From assembly GCF_026420145.1 (NCBI RefSeq), contig NZ_JAPMLV010000001.1:2418001-2482000 (forward strand): a stretch of DNA of 64,000 bases, in the 5' to 3' direction. Below, in pieces: positions 40,931 to 50,244 of the stretch; position 1 is the first letter of the stretch; every line of letters begins with the position of its first letter. A program made the position numbers and the translations under genes. Below the pieces are notes generated by a model that was not told the DNA's origin, ran no database searches, and saw nothing but the letters and a program-made list of their open reading frames with translations. The DNA is from Enterobacter pseudoroggenkampii. GTDB lineage: Bacteria; Pseudomonadota; Gammaproteobacteria; Enterobacterales; Enterobacteriaceae.

Positions 40931-41707
40931 CTACTTCAACGACCCCTTCAGGAACTGCTGCAAACGTGGGCTTTGCGGGTTCGCCAGCACCTCGTCCGGA
41001 TGCCCCTGCTCTTCAATTTTCCCCTGGTGCAGGAAGATAACGTGGTTGGAGACGTTACGGGCGAAGCCCATCTCGTGCGTCACCACCACCATCGTTTTGC
41101 CCTCTTCGGCCAGCTTCTGCATGATGCGCAGCACTTCGCCAACGAGTTCCGGGTCGAGCGCGGAGGTTGGTTCGTCGAACAGCAGCACCTCCGGTTCCAT
41201 CGCCAGCGCGCGCGCGATGGAGACACGCTGCTGCTGACCGCCGGAGAGATGCACGGGGTATTTCATCTGCTGGCGCTCGTCGATACCCACTTTCGCCAGG
41301 TATTTCACCGCACGCTCGCGGGCTTCCTGCTTGCTCAGCCCCAGTACCTGAACCGGCGCTTCCATCACGTTCTCCAGCACCGTCATGTGGCTCCAGAGGT
41401 TAAAATGCTGGAACACCATCGTCAGGCGCGTACGCAGCAGGCGCAGCTGGTGTTTATCCGCCACCTTCAGCTGGCCGTCTTTGTCACGCACCAGGTTGAT
41501 GTTCTGCCCGCTCACCACGATCGAGCCTTCGCTCGGCTTTTCGAGGAAGTTAATGCAGCGCAGGAAAGTACTTTTACCCGAGCCGGATGAACCGATGATA
41601 CTGATTACATCGCCTGCGTTAGCCTGCAGCGACACCCCTTTCAGCACTTCATGTTCGCCGTAGCGTTTGTGCAAATCAATAACGTTTAATTTGTTCTCAG
41701 CCATCAT
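40931..41707 (-). CDS. hisP: Histidine/LAO ABC transporter ATP-binding protein HisP
   Basis: 258-residue ATPase of the HisQMP2 importer. Walker A is [10 protein letters not shown], the Q-loop is VFQHFNLW, the signature is [16 protein letters not shown], Walker B is [14 protein letters not shown], and the switch histidine is in [10 protein letters not shown]. It powers import of histidine delivered by HisJ and of lysine, arginine and ornithine delivered by ArgT. It is the last gene of the hisJQMP unit; the gap to hisM is 5 bp. Confidence 0.96.
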   Translation of the reverse strand: MMAENKLNVIDLHKRYGEHEVLKGVSLQANAGDVISIIGSSGSGKSTFLRCINFLEKPSEGSIVVSGQNINLVRDKDGQLKVADKHQLRLLRTRLTMVFQHFNLWSHMTVLENVMEAPVQVLGLSKQEARERAVKYLAKVGIDERQQMKYPVHLSGGQQQRVSIARALAMEPEVLLFDEPTSALDPELVGEVLRIMQKLAEEGKTMVVVTHEMGFARNVSNHVIFLHQGKIEEQGHPDEVLANPQSPRLQQFLKGSLK

Positions 41708-41712
41708 CTTTC

Positions 41713-42429
41713 TCAGTGCGTCGAAGAAGGTTTTATATGCTGCAACCAGCGTTTTTCAGCCTTACGGAACAGGCTAATCAAAACATAAGAGATAATTAAA
41801 TAGAGCACCGCCGCAATGCCAAACGCGGTAAACGGCTGATAGGTCGCGGAGTTAATATCGCGCGCGATTTTGAGCAGATCCGGCACCGTCGCGGTAAAGG
41901 CAAGCGCGGTGGAGTGCAGCATCAAAATCACTTCGTTACTGTACGCCGGTAACGCGATACGCAATGCCGACGGCAGAATAATGCAGCGATAAAGTTTCAC
42001 TGAGGAAAAGCCGTACGCGCGCGCCGCCTCAATTTCACCGTACGGAACCGAACGAATGGCTCCCGCGAAAATCTCGGTGGTATAGGCGCAGGTGTTGAGC
42101 GTCAACGCCAGCACCGTACAGTTCAGACCGCTGCGGAAGAACGCATTCAGCATCTCAGTGCCTTTTACGATCTCAAGCGTATACATCCCCGAATAGAACA
42201 CCAGCAGCTGTACGTACAGCGGCGTACCGCGAAACACGTAGGTAAACAGCCAGATCGGGAACTGGATAAATTTATTGTTCGACACGCGGCCAATGGCAAG
42301 AAACACCGCCAGAATGCCACCCATCACCACGGAGGAGATCAGCAGCCAGAGCGTAATCGCCACGCCGGTAAAGCGGTAGCCATCTGTCCACAGCAGCGAT
42401 TTCCAGTATTCCTGAATAATCTCAATCAC
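41713..42429 (-). CDS. hisM: Histidine/LAO ABC transporter permease HisM
   Basis: 238-residue inner-membrane permease with five hydrophobic helices and the amino-acid-type EAA loop ([32 protein letters not shown]) that contacts HisP. It pairs with HisQ to form the channel. The start overlaps the hisQ stop by 4 bp. Confidence 0.95.
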   Translation of the reverse strand: MIEIIQEYWKSLLWTDGYRFTGVAITLWLLISSVVMGGILAVFLAIGRVSNNKFIQFPIWLFTYVFRGTPLYVQLLVFYSGMYTLEIVKGTEMLNAFFRSGLNCTVLALTLNTCAYTTEIFAGAIRSVPYGEIEAARAYGFSSVKLYRCIILPSALRIALPAYSNEVILMLHSTALAFTATVPDLLKIARDINSATYQPFTAFGIAAVLYLIISYVLISLFRKAEKRWLQHIKPSSTH

Positions 42430-43112
42430 AGGTCAGCCCTCTTCACACCCACGGAGTAGCGACGCTCGAGCAGAAGCAGCACACCATTGGAGACGGTCGT
42501 AAAGACCAGATAAATCACGCCGCAGACCACCGCAAAGTAAAACGGCTCCCAGGTGCTCTTGCCCGCCAGCTGAGTCGCTTTCACGACGTCTTCCAGACCG
42601 AGCAGCGAGACCAGCGCTGTCGCTTTGAGGATAACCTGCCAGTTGTTGCCGATGCCCGGCAGCGCGTAACGCATCATGGCCGGGAACATAATCCGACGAA
42701 ACGTTTGTGAAGAGGTAAAACCAAATGCGGTTGCCGCCTCAATGTGCCCCTTCGGCACGGCCATGTAAGCACCACGGAAGGTTTCGGTGAAGTAGGCACC
42801 GTAGATAAAACCGAGGGTAATAATACCGGCCACCATCGGGTCGATATCAATTTGTCCCATGCCCATCGCGTCCGTTACGCTGTTCAGCGCAATCTGCAGA
42901 CCGTAAAAGATAAGCAGCATCAGCACCAGATCGGGAACGCCGCGAATAAGCGTGGTGTAGCCTTCAAAAATTAGCGCCAGCGGTTTGTTAGCCGAAAGCT
43001 TCGCCCCTGCGCCTGCCAGACCTATCAGCACCGCCAGCACCACGGAGCTGATAGCCAGCTCTAGGGTGACAAGCGCGCCATGTAAAATAACGCCAGAAAA
43101 TCCGTACAGCAT
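42426..43112 (-). CDS. hisQ: Histidine/LAO ABC transporter permease HisQ
   Basis: 228-residue permease, five hydrophobic helices, EAA loop GHIEAATAFGFTSSQTFRRIMFPAMMRYALPG. The start is ATG 43112 (MLYGFSGVILHG), as in E. coli and Salmonella; the frame extends 18 codons upstream into the hairpin between hisJ and hisQ, with no family support. About 88 bp separate it from the hisJ stop. Confidence 0.95.
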   Translation of the reverse strand: MLYGFSGVILHGALVTLELAISSVVLAVLIGLAGAGAKLSANKPLALIFEGYTTLIRGVPDLVLMLLIFYGLQIALNSVTDAMGMGQIDIDPMVAGIITLGFIYGAYFTETFRGAYMAVPKGHIEAATAFGFTSSQTFRRIMFPAMMRYALPGIGNNWQVILKATALVSLLGLEDVVKATQLAGKSTWEPFYFAVVCGVIYLVFTTVSNGVLLLLERRYSVGVKRADL

Positions 43113-43155
43113 ACCGCGAGCCCTGTCGTATCGTGAGTGGTGGAACCGTGTCTTT

Positions 43156-43177
43156 CCCCCTCCCACGGAGGGAGGGG
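43156..43177. repeat. Hairpin between hisJ and hisQ, short variant of the CCCTC repeat
   Basis: CCCCCTCC-CAC-GGAGGGAGGGG, a GC-rich palindrome resembling the stem of the dispersed repeat but without the CCCTCACC lead. In the hisJ-to-hisQ gap it could stabilise the hisJ message and so favour the abundant binding protein over the membrane subunits; that role is inferred from better-known REP cases at this spot in Salmonella. Confidence 0.55.
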
Positions 43178-43200
43178 CCGCACGTTATTTGACGGGGCGA

Positions 43201-43983
43201 TTAGCCGCCGTAAACATTAAAATCAAAGTACTTTTTCGCCAGCTTGTCGTAGGTGCCGTCAGCGCGCATTTCAGCAAACGCTTTGTTCAGCGCCTCACGC
43301 AGCTCGTTGTCTTCTTTGCGCAGGCCCATACCGGTGCCCACACCAAACAGCTTCACGTCCTTAATGGACGGGCCGCCAAACTTGTAATCTTTACCGACCG
43401 GCGTTTTCAGGAAGCCTTCGCTTGCCGCGACTTCATCCTGGAATGCCGCATCAATTCGGCCTGCCGTCAGGTCAGCGTAGATATTTTCCTGGCCCTGATA
43501 GGAGACGATTTCAATCCCCTTCGGCGCCCAGTGTTCGTTACCGTAGGTTTCCTGGGTAGTGCCCTGCAGCACGCCGACACGTTTACCTTTCAGGGACTCC
43601 AGCGTTGGCTGAACGTCAGACGATTTAGCCACCACCAGACGAGAATCGGCCGCGTAAAGTTTGTCTGTGAAGGCAATCTCCTGCTGGCGTTTTTCAGTGA
43701 TGGAGAGCGAGGACATGATCACGTCGATTTTTTTCGCTTTCAGGGACGGGATCAGCGCATCCAGCGGGTTCTCAACGTAGGTACACTGTGCTTTGATGCG
43801 TTTGCACAGCTCATTGGCCAGATCGATGTCAAAACCAACCAGTTCACCCTTTGAATTCTTCGATTCGAACGGCGCATAGGTGGGATCGGTACCGATCCGA
43901 ATTTTCTGCGGAATGGCTGCGAATGCCGCGGTAGCGCTGGAAAAGGCCAGCACCAGAGATAGTGACAACACGAGTTTTTTCAT
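43201..43983 (-). CDS. hisJ: Periplasmic histidine-binding protein HisJ
   Basis: 260-residue solute-binding protein. A signal peptide occupies about 1-22 ([22 protein letters not shown]). The SBP_bac_3 fold follows, with [47 protein letters not shown], and [15 protein letters not shown]. It binds histidine and docks on HisQM. It is a close paralogue of ArgT encoded immediately upstream. The start is ATG 43983 with GAGGACAAAT upstream; the frame extends five codons further. Confidence 0.95.
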   Translation of the reverse strand: MKKLVLSLSLVLAFSSATAAFAAIPQKIRIGTDPTYAPFESKNSKGELVGFDIDLANELCKRIKAQCTYVENPLDALIPSLKAKKIDVIMSSLSITEKRQQEIAFTDKLYAADSRLVVAKSSDVQPTLESLKGKRVGVLQGTTQETYGNEHWAPKGIEIVSYQGQENIYADLTAGRIDAAFQDEVAASEGFLKTPVGKDYKFGGPSIKDVKLFGVGTGMGLRKEDNELREALNKAFAEMRADGTYDKLAKKYFDFNVYGG

Positions 43984-44131
43984 ATTTGTCCTCAACAAAC
44001 TGTCTTCATACGGGATTTTTACGACGACGGGGTGGTGCTAATGTGCCATTAATTCCCTCTGACAGGCAAAGACTAATGCCCTTCAGGCGGGAATTTTTGC
44101 ATTATAAATGCGTAAGTATGCACAAAGCGAT

Positions 44132-44199
44132 CCAATACGGTGCAACGAGCGCACCGTATTGGGTCAACCGTTCCCGTAACGCACCTTTCCGGTGCGTTA
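44132..44199. terminator. Two tandem hairpins between argT and hisJ
   Basis: TAACGCACC/GGTGCGTTA (44177-44185 with 44191-44199) and CCAATACGGTGC/GCACCGTATTGG (44132-44143 with 44151-44162). Both stems are perfect. Neither is followed by a strong T-run in the minus direction, so partial termination or message-end protection after argT is more likely than a full stop. Confidence 0.55.
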
Positions 44200-44209
44200 G
44201 CGCCAGGTA

Positions 44210-44992
44210 TTATTCACCGTATACGTTGAAGTCGAAGTATTTCTTCGCCAGTTTGTCGTAAGTACCGTCTTTACGCAGCTCTGCAAAGGCTTTGTCGAAG
44301 GCGGCTTTCAGCTCGGTATCATCCTTACGCAGGCCAATACCGGTGCCGTCACCAAAGTATTTTTTGTCTTTCACCGACGGGCCCGCAAACGCATAGTCTT
44401 TACCCGCAGGCTGTTTCAGGAAGCCTTCGCTCGCGGCGACTTCATCCTGGAATGCGGCATCCAGACGGCCTGCGGCCAGGTCAGAGTAAATCAGATCCTG
44501 GTTCTGATAGGCCACCACGTCTACACCCTTCTCACGCCAGGTAGCATTGGCATAACCTTCCTGGGTCGATCCCTGAAGCACGCCAACATGCTTGCCTTTC
44601 AGCGAGTCGATGGTTGGCTTAATCGGGGAGCCTTTTGGCGCAATCAGGCGAGAATCCGCGGCGTAGAGCTTGTCAGAGAAGGCAATCTCCTGCTGGCGTT
44701 TTTCGGTGATGGAGAGAGAAGAGATAATGGCGTCGATTTTCTTGGCTTTCAGCGACGGGATTAACGCGTCAAAGTCGCTGCCCACCCATGTGCATTTCAC
44801 CGCAATGCGCTTGCACATTTCATTTCCCAGATCGATATCAAACCCCACGAAATCGCCTTTCGCATCCTTGGAAGAGAATGGCGCGTAGGTTGCGTCTGTA
44901 CCGATACGAACCGTCTGTGGAAGCGCTGCGTAGCTACCTGCTGCCGCACTTAACCCCACGAGCAAAGACAGAGCCAGAACCGTCTTCTTCAT
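44210..44992 (-). CDS. argT: Periplasmic lysine/arginine/ornithine-binding protein ArgT
   Basis: 260 residues with a signal peptide (about 1-22, [22 protein letters not shown]) and the same SBP_bac_3 architecture as HisJ ([48 protein letters not shown]). It delivers lysine, arginine and ornithine to the HisQMP2 permease. It is next to hisJ, both on the minus strand, as expected from tandem duplication. A sigma-54-type promoter about 60 bp upstream points to nitrogen control, as known for Salmonella argT. Confidence 0.95.
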   Translation of the reverse strand: MKKTVLALSLLVGLSAAAGSYAALPQTVRIGTDATYAPFSSKDAKGDFVGFDIDLGNEMCKRIAVKCTWVGSDFDALIPSLKAKKIDAIISSLSITEKRQQEIAFSDKLYAADSRLIAPKGSPIKPTIDSLKGKHVGVLQGSTQEGYANATWREKGVDVVAYQNQDLIYSDLAAGRLDAAFQDEVAASEGFLKQPAGKDYAFAGPSVKDKKYFGDGTGIGLRKDDTELKAAFDKAFAELRKDGTYDKLAKKYFDFNVYGE

Positions 44993-45059
44993 ACATTTAC
45001 CCTCAAGTACCGTGATTTTATTATGTATTGTGTTGTGTGTTGTGTTGCAGGCTTCATCT

Positions 45060-45075
45060 TGCAGGTCTTATGCCA
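45060..45075 (-). promoter_or_regulatory. Sigma-54 type promoter for argT
   Basis: On the minus strand the sequence TGGCATAAGACCTGCA matches TGGCACRNNNNTTGCW at all but two positions, with the invariant GG and GC at the correct 10-bp spacing. Transcription would begin near 45050, about 57 nt before the argT ATG. A candidate NtrC site lies at 45262-45278. Confidence 0.75.
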
Positions 45076-45230
45076 CATTGCCGTCTGGTCAAAACTTCGA
45101 CGTTAAATATGTTAATAAAACGTTGCGATACTGCCTTAATGGTGAAAGATAGCAGGTCTGCCGAACGAACCGGAGAGAGAAAAAGGGAAAAAACGAATTA
45201 AATGTCGAGGATATGATCGCCGTTGCATAA

Positions 45231-45249
45231 TTGCCCTGAAACAGGGCAA
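45231..45249. terminator. Hairpin downstream of ubiX
   Basis: A perfect TTGCCCTG/CAGGGCAA stem (45231-45238 with 45242-45249) with a 3-base loop, about 35 bp after the ubiX stop on the minus strand. Only a short T-rich stretch follows, so its strength as a terminator is doubtful. Confidence 0.5.
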
Positions 45250-45261
45250 CTTGTCTTTTCA

Positions 45262-45278
45262 TGCACCTGGTTTGTGCA
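45262..45278. promoter_or_regulatory. Candidate NtrC enhancer site for argT
   Basis: TGCACCTGGTTTGTGCA: perfect TGCAC/GTGCA arms at the spacing of the NtrC consensus TGCACYA-N3-TGGTGCA. It lies about 190 bp upstream of the sigma-54-type promoter, a normal enhancer distance, just after the ubiX stop codon. Confidence 0.6.
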
Positions 45279-45283
45279 CAGAT

Positions 45284-45853
45284 TCAGGCACCCTGCCAGC
45301 GGGTGAAGAGATCTTCAGGCAGGTCGATGTCAAACTGATCCAGCACGCGGTTAACGGTCTGATTAATCACGTCATCCAGCGAGGTCGGGCGATGATAAAA
45401 TGCCGGTACCGGCGGCATGATGATGGCTCCCAGCTCCGCGGCCTGGGTCATCAAACGCAGGTGGCCAAGGTGCAGCGGCGTTTCCCGCACGCAGAGCACC
45501 AGAGGACGACGCTCCTTCAGCACCACATCCGCCGCGCGCGTTACCAGGGTATCGGTATAGCTGTTCACAATGCCGGAGAGGGTTTTAATGGAACAGGGCA
45601 GGATAACCATGCCAGCCGTTTTAAACGAGCCTGAGGAGATGCTGGCGGCGATATCACGGGCATCGTGAACCACGTCCGCCAGTGCCTGAACATCGCGCAG
45701 GGAGAGATCGGTTTCCAGAGAGAGGGTCTGCCGCGCCGCCTGGCTCATCACCAGATGGGTCTCGACTTCCGCCACGTTACGCAGAACCTGTAACAGACGT
45801 ACGCCGTAAATCGCGCCGCTGGCGCCGCTGAGCCCAACAATGAGTCGTTTCAT
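45284..45853 (-). CDS. ubiX: Flavin prenyltransferase UbiX
   Basis: 189-residue flavoprotein that joins dimethylallyl phosphate to FMN, making the prenyl-FMN cofactor used by the UbiD decarboxylase in ubiquinone synthesis. It shows the flavin-binding N-terminus RLIVGLSGASGAIYGVRLL, and SISSGSFKTAGMVILPCSIKTLSGI and the PVPAFYHRPTSLDD loop. The start is ATG 45853 (MKRLIVGLSG); the frame continues upstream to the purF end but lacks family support there. It follows purF by 89 bp. Confidence 0.95.
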   Translation of the reverse strand: MKRLIVGLSGASGAIYGVRLLQVLRNVAEVETHLVMSQAARQTLSLETDLSLRDVQALADVVHDARDIAASISSGSFKTAGMVILPCSIKTLSGIVNSYTDTLVTRAADVVLKERRPLVLCVRETPLHLGHLRLMTQAAELGAIIMPPVPAFYHRPTSLDDVINQTVNRVLDQFDIDLPEDLFTRWQGA

Positions 45854-45942
45854 GATTTTCGCCCTTACTGATTTCAGGGCAGACTGTGCAGGATTTTGCG
45901 GGGAGTTGCAAGTGAGGGCATTCGCCCTCACCTGCCGGAGCA

Positions 45943-47460
45943 TCAACCTTCGTTGTGCATCTCTAAACTTTCGAGATCGTTCTGCATCTGGACGGCTTTC
46001 GCATCGTCGTTGCGCAGCGAATCAAGATAGTCGAGGTACTGCTGGTCAACGTCTTTGGTCACGTAAATACCGTTGAACACGGAGCATTCAAACTGCTGAA
46101 TTTCCGGGTTCTCGGCACGCACCGCGTCGATGAGATCGTTCAGATCCTGGAAAATCAGGCCGTCGGCACCGATAATCTGACGAATTTCATCCACTTCACG
46201 GCCGTGAGCGATCAGCTCGTTGGCGGTTGGCATATCGATGCCGTACACGTTCGGGAAGCGAATCTCCGGCGCAGCAGAGGCCAGATAGACTTTCTTCGCA
46301 CCCGCTTCGCGCGCCATCTCGATAATCTGCTCAGAGGTGGTGCCGCGAACAATGGAGTCATCCACCAGCAGAACGTTCTTGTCGCGGAATTCCGCGCGGT
46401 TGGCGTTCAGCTTGCGGCGCACGGACTTACGACGCAGGTGCTGCCCCGGCATGATAAAGGTGCGGCCAACGTAGCGGTTCTTCACGAAGCCCTGACGGTA
46501 TGGCTTGTCCAGAATGCGGGCGATCTCCAGCGCGATATCGCAGGAGGTCTCCGGGATAGGAATCACCACGTCGATGTCGAGATCGTCCCACTCGCGGGCA
46601 ATCTTCTCGCCCAGCTTGGTGCCCATGTTGACGCGCGCGCTGTAGACGGAAATCTTGTCGATGAAGGAATCCGGACGGGCAAAGTAAACGTATTCAAACA
46701 GGCACGGGTTGCTGACCGGGTTGTCGGCACACTGGCGGGTAAACAGCTGGCCCTTCTCGGTGATGTAGACCGCTTCGCCCGGCGCAACGTCGCGCAGGAA
46801 TTCGAAGCCCAGGGTATCCAGCGCCACGCTCTCAGAGGCAACCATATATTCAGTACGGCCATCGCCGAGGTCGCGCTTACCGAGCACCAGCGGACGAATG
46901 CCGTTAGGATCGCGGAAGGCGACCATACCGTGACCGATGATCATCGCAACGCAGGCGTACGCGCCGCGGATCTGACGGTTTGTCGCGGCAATCGCGGCAA
47001 AAATGTTGTCTGCTTCCAGCGGATAGTGACGGAAGTTATCCAGCTCGCTGGCGAACACATTGAGCAGGATTTCAGAATCAGAGGTGGTGTTAATGTGGCG
47101 ACGTTTCTCTTCGAACAGCTTTTTACGCAGCTCATGCGCGTTGGTCAGGTTTCCGTTATGAGCAAGGGTAATGCCATACGGTGAGTTGACGTAGAAAGGC
47201 TGTGCCTCAGAGGCGCTGGAACTGCCAGCAGTAGGATAACGAACGTGACCGATCCCCATATTACCTTGCAGACGCTGCATATGGCGGGCTTCAAACACAT
47301 CGTTTACCAGGCCATTCGCCTTGCGTAAACGGAAGCAGTTGTTTGCATCAATGGTGATGATACCCGCAGCATCCTGCCCACGGTGCTGAAGCACCGTTAA
47401 CGCGTCATAAATCGACTGGTTTACCGGCATGAAACCGGCGATACCGACAATACCGCACAT
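45943..47460 (-). CDS. purF: Amidophosphoribosyltransferase PurF
   Basis: 505-residue glutamine PRPP amidotransferase, first step of purine synthesis. After removal of Met1, Cys2 (MCGIVGIAG) is the glutaminase nucleophile. The N-terminal Ntn-hydrolase domain runs to about 230. The PRTase domain has the PRPP loop [15 protein letters not shown] and a flexible loop near [12 protein letters not shown]. It is subject to feedback by AMP and GMP in E. coli. It is cotranscribed with cvpA (33-bp gap) under the PurR box at 48039-48054. Confidence 0.97.
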   Translation of the reverse strand: MCGIVGIAGFMPVNQSIYDALTVLQHRGQDAAGIITIDANNCFRLRKANGLVNDVFEARHMQRLQGNMGIGHVRYPTAGSSSASEAQPFYVNSPYGITLAHNGNLTNAHELRKKLFEEKRRHINTTSDSEILLNVFASELDNFRHYPLEADNIFAAIAATNRQIRGAYACVAMIIGHGMVAFRDPNGIRPLVLGKRDLGDGRTEYMVASESVALDTLGFEFLRDVAPGEAVYITEKGQLFTRQCADNPVSNPCLFEYVYFARPDSFIDKISVYSARVNMGTKLGEKIAREWDDLDIDVVIPIPETSCDIALEIARILDKPYRQGFVKNRYVGRTFIMPGQHLRRKSVRRKLNANRAEFRDKNVLLVDDSIVRGTTSEQIIEMAREAGAKKVYLASAAPEIRFPNVYGIDMPTANELIAHGREVDEIRQIIGADGLIFQDLNDLIDAVRAENPEIQQFECSVFNGIYVTKDVDQQYLDYLDSLRNDDAKAVQMQNDLESLEMHNEG

Positions 47461-47493
47461 TCGTCTTTTCCTCGTTAAGCCACATCTCAGGGT

Positions 47494-47982
47494 TTATGCC
47501 CTGGGCAAAAAACTTGACGAGCTTTGCAGATAGTCAAAGAACCATCTGATGATGAAGCTGAACTCTGGAATGAGCTGCGATTTTTGCCAGTCTTCGCTTT
47601 TGGAGAACCCGGTGAAGGTATCCAGGAAGAACAGGATCGCGGCCACAATCAGCACGCCTCGTAATGCCCCGAAACAGATCCCGAGCACCCTGTCCGTTCC
47701 TGACAGACCGGTTTTCTCGACCAGCTGACCTATCACGTAATTCACGATAGCGCCGACAATCAGCGTTGCGATAAACAGCACCGCGATAGCGATTCCATTT
47801 CGGACCAGTTCATCTTCAAAGCCCGTGAACCAGACAGACAGGTAAGTGTAGTAATGACTGGCAACAAAGAAAGCACAACCCCATGTCACCAGCGATAACG
47901 CTTCACGAACAAAGCCACGGATCAGGCTAACCAGACAGGAAAAACCAATCACCGCAATGATGGCGTAATCAATCCAGACCAT
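47494..47982 (-). CDS. cvpA: Inner-membrane protein CvpA
   Basis: 162 residues with four predicted membrane helices (about 5-25, 31-48, 65-85, 102-122), matching E. coli CvpA. It is needed for colicin V production/export in E. coli and for tolerance of envelope stress such as deoxycholate; the molecular role is open. The start is ATG 47982 (MVWIDYAIIAVIG); the frame extends far upstream through the PurR box and a repeat, which is clearly not coding. Confidence 0.94.
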   Translation of the reverse strand: MVWIDYAIIAVIGFSCLVSLIRGFVREALSLVTWGCAFFVASHYYTYLSVWFTGFEDELVRNGIAIAVLFIATLIVGAIVNYVIGQLVEKTGLSGTDRVLGICFGALRGVLIVAAILFFLDTFTGFSKSEDWQKSQLIPEFSFIIRWFFDYLQSSSSFLPRA

Positions 47983-48038
47983 ATGTGTCCCACGATTTAA
48001 CGCCCTGTCATCCAGTTCGGGGCGAATTCTAACAGAAA

Positions 48039-48054
48039 AAGAAAACGTTTGCGT
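48039..48054 (-). promoter_or_regulatory. PurR operator upstream of cvpA-purF
   Basis: On the minus strand ACGCAAACGTTTTCTT fits the PurR consensus ACGCAAACGTTTTCNT at every fixed position. It lies 57 bp upstream of the cvpA start, the known location of purine repression in E. coli. Confidence 0.9.
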
Positions 48055-48078
48055 AGGGATTTCCTTCCCGCGCGTAAA

Positions 48079-48109
48079 TAAAAAAGGCGCTGAAAAAATG
48101 TTCAACGCC
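48079..48109 (-). terminator. Terminator after dedD
   Basis: On the minus strand GGCGTTGAA/TTCAGCGCC (48101-48109 with 48086-48094) is followed by TTTTTTATTTA. It separates accD-folC-dedD from the PurR-controlled cvpA promoter. Confidence 0.82.
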
Positions 48110-48141
48110 ACGGTCCATTTGACGTCTCTGTGGACGTCTGC

Positions 48142-48183
48142 TCCCCCCTCACCCCAACCCTCTCCCTCAAGGGAGAGGGAGCA
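48142..48183. repeat. Dispersed CCCTCACC / CTCTCCC-GGGAGAG palindromic repeat, copy 3
   Basis: CCCCTCACCCCAACCCTCTC followed by CCTCAAGGGAGAGGGAGC; same orientation as the other full copies. It lies just after the dedD stop, before the dedD terminator. Confidence 0.8.
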
Positions 48184-48211
48184 AACCATTCCGGGAATGG
48201 GTAAGATCTTA

Positions 48212-48916
48212 TCAGTTCGCGCTGTAGCCCATCACCACACCGCTCAGGCCGGAGATCTGCTTCAGCTCACCGAGCGAACCTTTAAGCTTATCTTTGGACG
48301 CTTCTGGCCCCACGAGGATACGGGTAATTTTACCCTGCACCGGCGTGGAAGGTGAAGTGTAAACACGATATCCCGCACTGCGCAGTTTGCTCACGACCTC
48401 GTTGACCTTATCGGCGTTTTTCAGCGCACCAAGCTGCACCACGTAGGCTTTACCCGTTGGGGCAGCGGCATCCTGCTGCGCCGGTTTTGCTGGCGGAGGT
48501 GTCTCTGACGCCGCGGCTAGCTGTTCTGCGGCTTTATCCCGCTGCGGTTTCGGCTGCGGCTGCGGCTTCTCAACCGGCTTCGGTTTTTCAACCGGTTTAG
48601 GCTGCTCGACCGGCACCGGATCGATATCGCTGTTGCTCGCTGCCGCCAGGCGAGACGGATCGAGCGATGGTGCGGCGGCATCGCCTGCACGCACCTCTTC
48701 CGCCGCCCCTTCCGGCGGCTGAGCAGGCAGCGCCTGCGTCGCCGCAGGCAGCATATCCGGCTCATCGCGGTCACCCGGCTTCGGCACCAGCGGAATAGCG
48801 GCAAACTCATCCTGATAATGCTTTTTCTGCCCGTCGAGCAGACCCGGGAGAATAATCACCCCGAGCGCGACCAGCACAATGGTTCCTGTTAAACGGTTCT
48901 GAAACTTACTCGCCAC
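48212..48916 (-). CDS. dedD: Cell-division protein DedD (SPOR domain)
   Basis: 234 residues: a short cytoplasmic N-terminus, one membrane helix (about 9-26, GTIVLVALGVIILPGLL), a long Pro/Lys/Gln/Glu-rich periplasmic linker with KPVEKPKPVEKPQPQPKPQ repeats (about 105-130), and a C-terminal SPOR domain (about 155-232) that binds denuded septal peptidoglycan. It localises to the septal ring in E. coli and assists constriction. Its start overlaps the folC stop by 11 bp. Confidence 0.94.
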   Translation of the reverse strand: MASKFQNRLTGTIVLVALGVIILPGLLDGQKKHYQDEFAAIPLVPKPGDRDEPDMLPAATQALPAQPPEGAAEEVRAGDAAAPSLDPSRLAAASNSDIDPVPVEQPKPVEKPKPVEKPQPQPKPQRDKAAEQLAAASETPPPAKPAQQDAAAPTGKAYVVQLGALKNADKVNEVVSKLRSAGYRVYTSPSTPVQGKITRILVGPEASKDKLKGSLGELKQISGLSGVVMGYSAN

Positions 48917-50174
48917 CGGTTCTCCCCGCGTCCATCACTTCCATGACATGTGCCACCGTGTGGAATGACCCACACACCAGCACGGTATCTTCTGGTTTAG
49001 CATCCGCCATCGCGGCATGCCAGGCCTGAGCCACGCTACTGTAGATTGCGCCTTTACCGAGATGTTCCATCAACTGCTCAGCCGTCGCGCCGCGCGGCCC
49101 CTCCAGAGGAGCACAATACCAGCTATCGACCACACTCTCCATGCAGGCCAGCGTCCCGCCGATATCTTTATCATGAAGCATACCGATAACCGCCAGCACG
49201 CGCCCGGTTTTTGGTAACGAATTGAGACGTCCCGCGAGATACGCCGCCGCATGGGGGTTATGCGCCACATCCAGAATCAGGCGCGGTGACTCGCTGACGA
49301 TCTGGAAACGCCCGGGCAACAGCGCATTCTTAATGCCGTCGCGGATCGCCTGCTCGCTGACCGTGAGGCCACTGGCGCGCAGTGCCGCCAGCGCGGTTGC
49401 CGCGTTCGGCTGCGGTACCTGCGGCAGCGGCAGGTTGTCGAGCGCGCCCTGCGCGTCGCTAAAGCGCCAGCCGTTATCCTGGACCTCGTACTGCCAGTCA
49501 ACGTCGCGGCGCAGCAGACGCGCGCCCTTCTCGTTCGCCACGTCAGCAATGGTATGCGGCATATCCGGCTCGCCAACCACCGCGGGCTTATTTGCGCGGA
49601 AAATACCGGCCTTCTCGCGGCCAATGCTTTCACGATCCGGTCCCAGCCAGTCGATATGGTCCAGCGCGATGCTGGTGACCACCGCCACGTCCGCATCCAC
49701 CATATTGGTCGCATCAAGCCGTCCGCCGAGGCCAACCTCAAGAATCACCACATCCAGCTGCGCCTGTTTGAACAGCCACAGCGCCGACAGGGTACCGTAT
49801 TCAAAATAGGTTAATGAGATCTCACCGCGTGCGGCTTCAATTTCCGCGAACGACGCCGTATGCGCCGATTCCGGCAGTTCGCGGTTCTGCACACGAACGC
49901 GCTCGGTGTAGCGGACCAGGTGTGGCGAGCTGTACACGCCAACTTTGTAACCTGCGGCCATCAGGACAGATTCCAGCGTGCGGCAGGTCGTACCTTTACC
50001 GTTGGTCCCCGCGACGGTGAACACGAAAGGTGCCGGTTTGAGCACATCAAGACGCGCGGCGACCTGGCTTACGCGCTCAAGCCCCATATCGATGGTTTTA
50101 CTGTGCAGGTTTTCCAGATAAGAAAGCCACGCGGCCAGGGGCGACGTGGCTTGGGGAATGCTTTTATTTTCCAT
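48906..50174 (-). CDS. folC: Dihydrofolate synthase / folylpolyglutamate synthase FolC
   Basis: 422-residue Mur-ligase-family enzyme that adds the first glutamate to dihydropteroate and further glutamates to tetrahydrofolate. The P-loop is VAGTNGKGTTCRTLESVL; YTERVRVQN, EVGLGGRLDATN and SIALDHIDWLG are conserved blocks, and the C-terminal ligase domain has ILDVAHNPHAA and VIGMLHDKD. It is in the accD-folC-dedD transcription unit, with a hairpin between accD and folC. Confidence 0.96.
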   Translation of the reverse strand: MENKSIPQATSPLAAWLSYLENLHSKTIDMGLERVSQVAARLDVLKPAPFVFTVAGTNGKGTTCRTLESVLMAAGYKVGVYSSPHLVRYTERVRVQNRELPESAHTASFAEIEAARGEISLTYFEYGTLSALWLFKQAQLDVVILEVGLGGRLDATNMVDADVAVVTSIALDHIDWLGPDRESIGREKAGIFRANKPAVVGEPDMPHTIADVANEKGARLLRRDVDWQYEVQDNGWRFSDAQGALDNLPLPQVPQPNAATALAALRASGLTVSEQAIRDGIKNALLPGRFQIVSESPRLILDVAHNPHAAAYLAGRLNSLPKTGRVLAVIGMLHDKDIGGTLACMESVVDSWYCAPLEGPRGATAEQLMEHLGKGAIYSSVAQAWHAAMADAKPEDTVLVCGSFHTVAHVMEVMDAGRTGGE

Positions 50175-50206
50175 AATGCCCGGTTGTCATTAACAGATTA
50201 GAAAGC

Positions 50207-50238
50207 AAAAGGGCAGCGCCAACCGGCCCTGCCCTTTT
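50207..50238. terminator. Hairpin between accD and folC
   Basis: A perfect AAAAGGGCAG/CTGCCCTTTT stem (50207-50216 with 50229-50238). The 3' arm ends in TTTT on either strand, so it works as an attenuator-type terminator between accD and folC. Confidence 0.75.
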
Positions 50239-50244
50239 CAGTTA

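Noticed and set aside
44028..44045. TGGCACATTAGCACC on the minus strand upstream of hisJ, resembling a sigma-54 promoter
   Set aside because: The GC of the -12 element is three bases too close to the GG of the -24 element.
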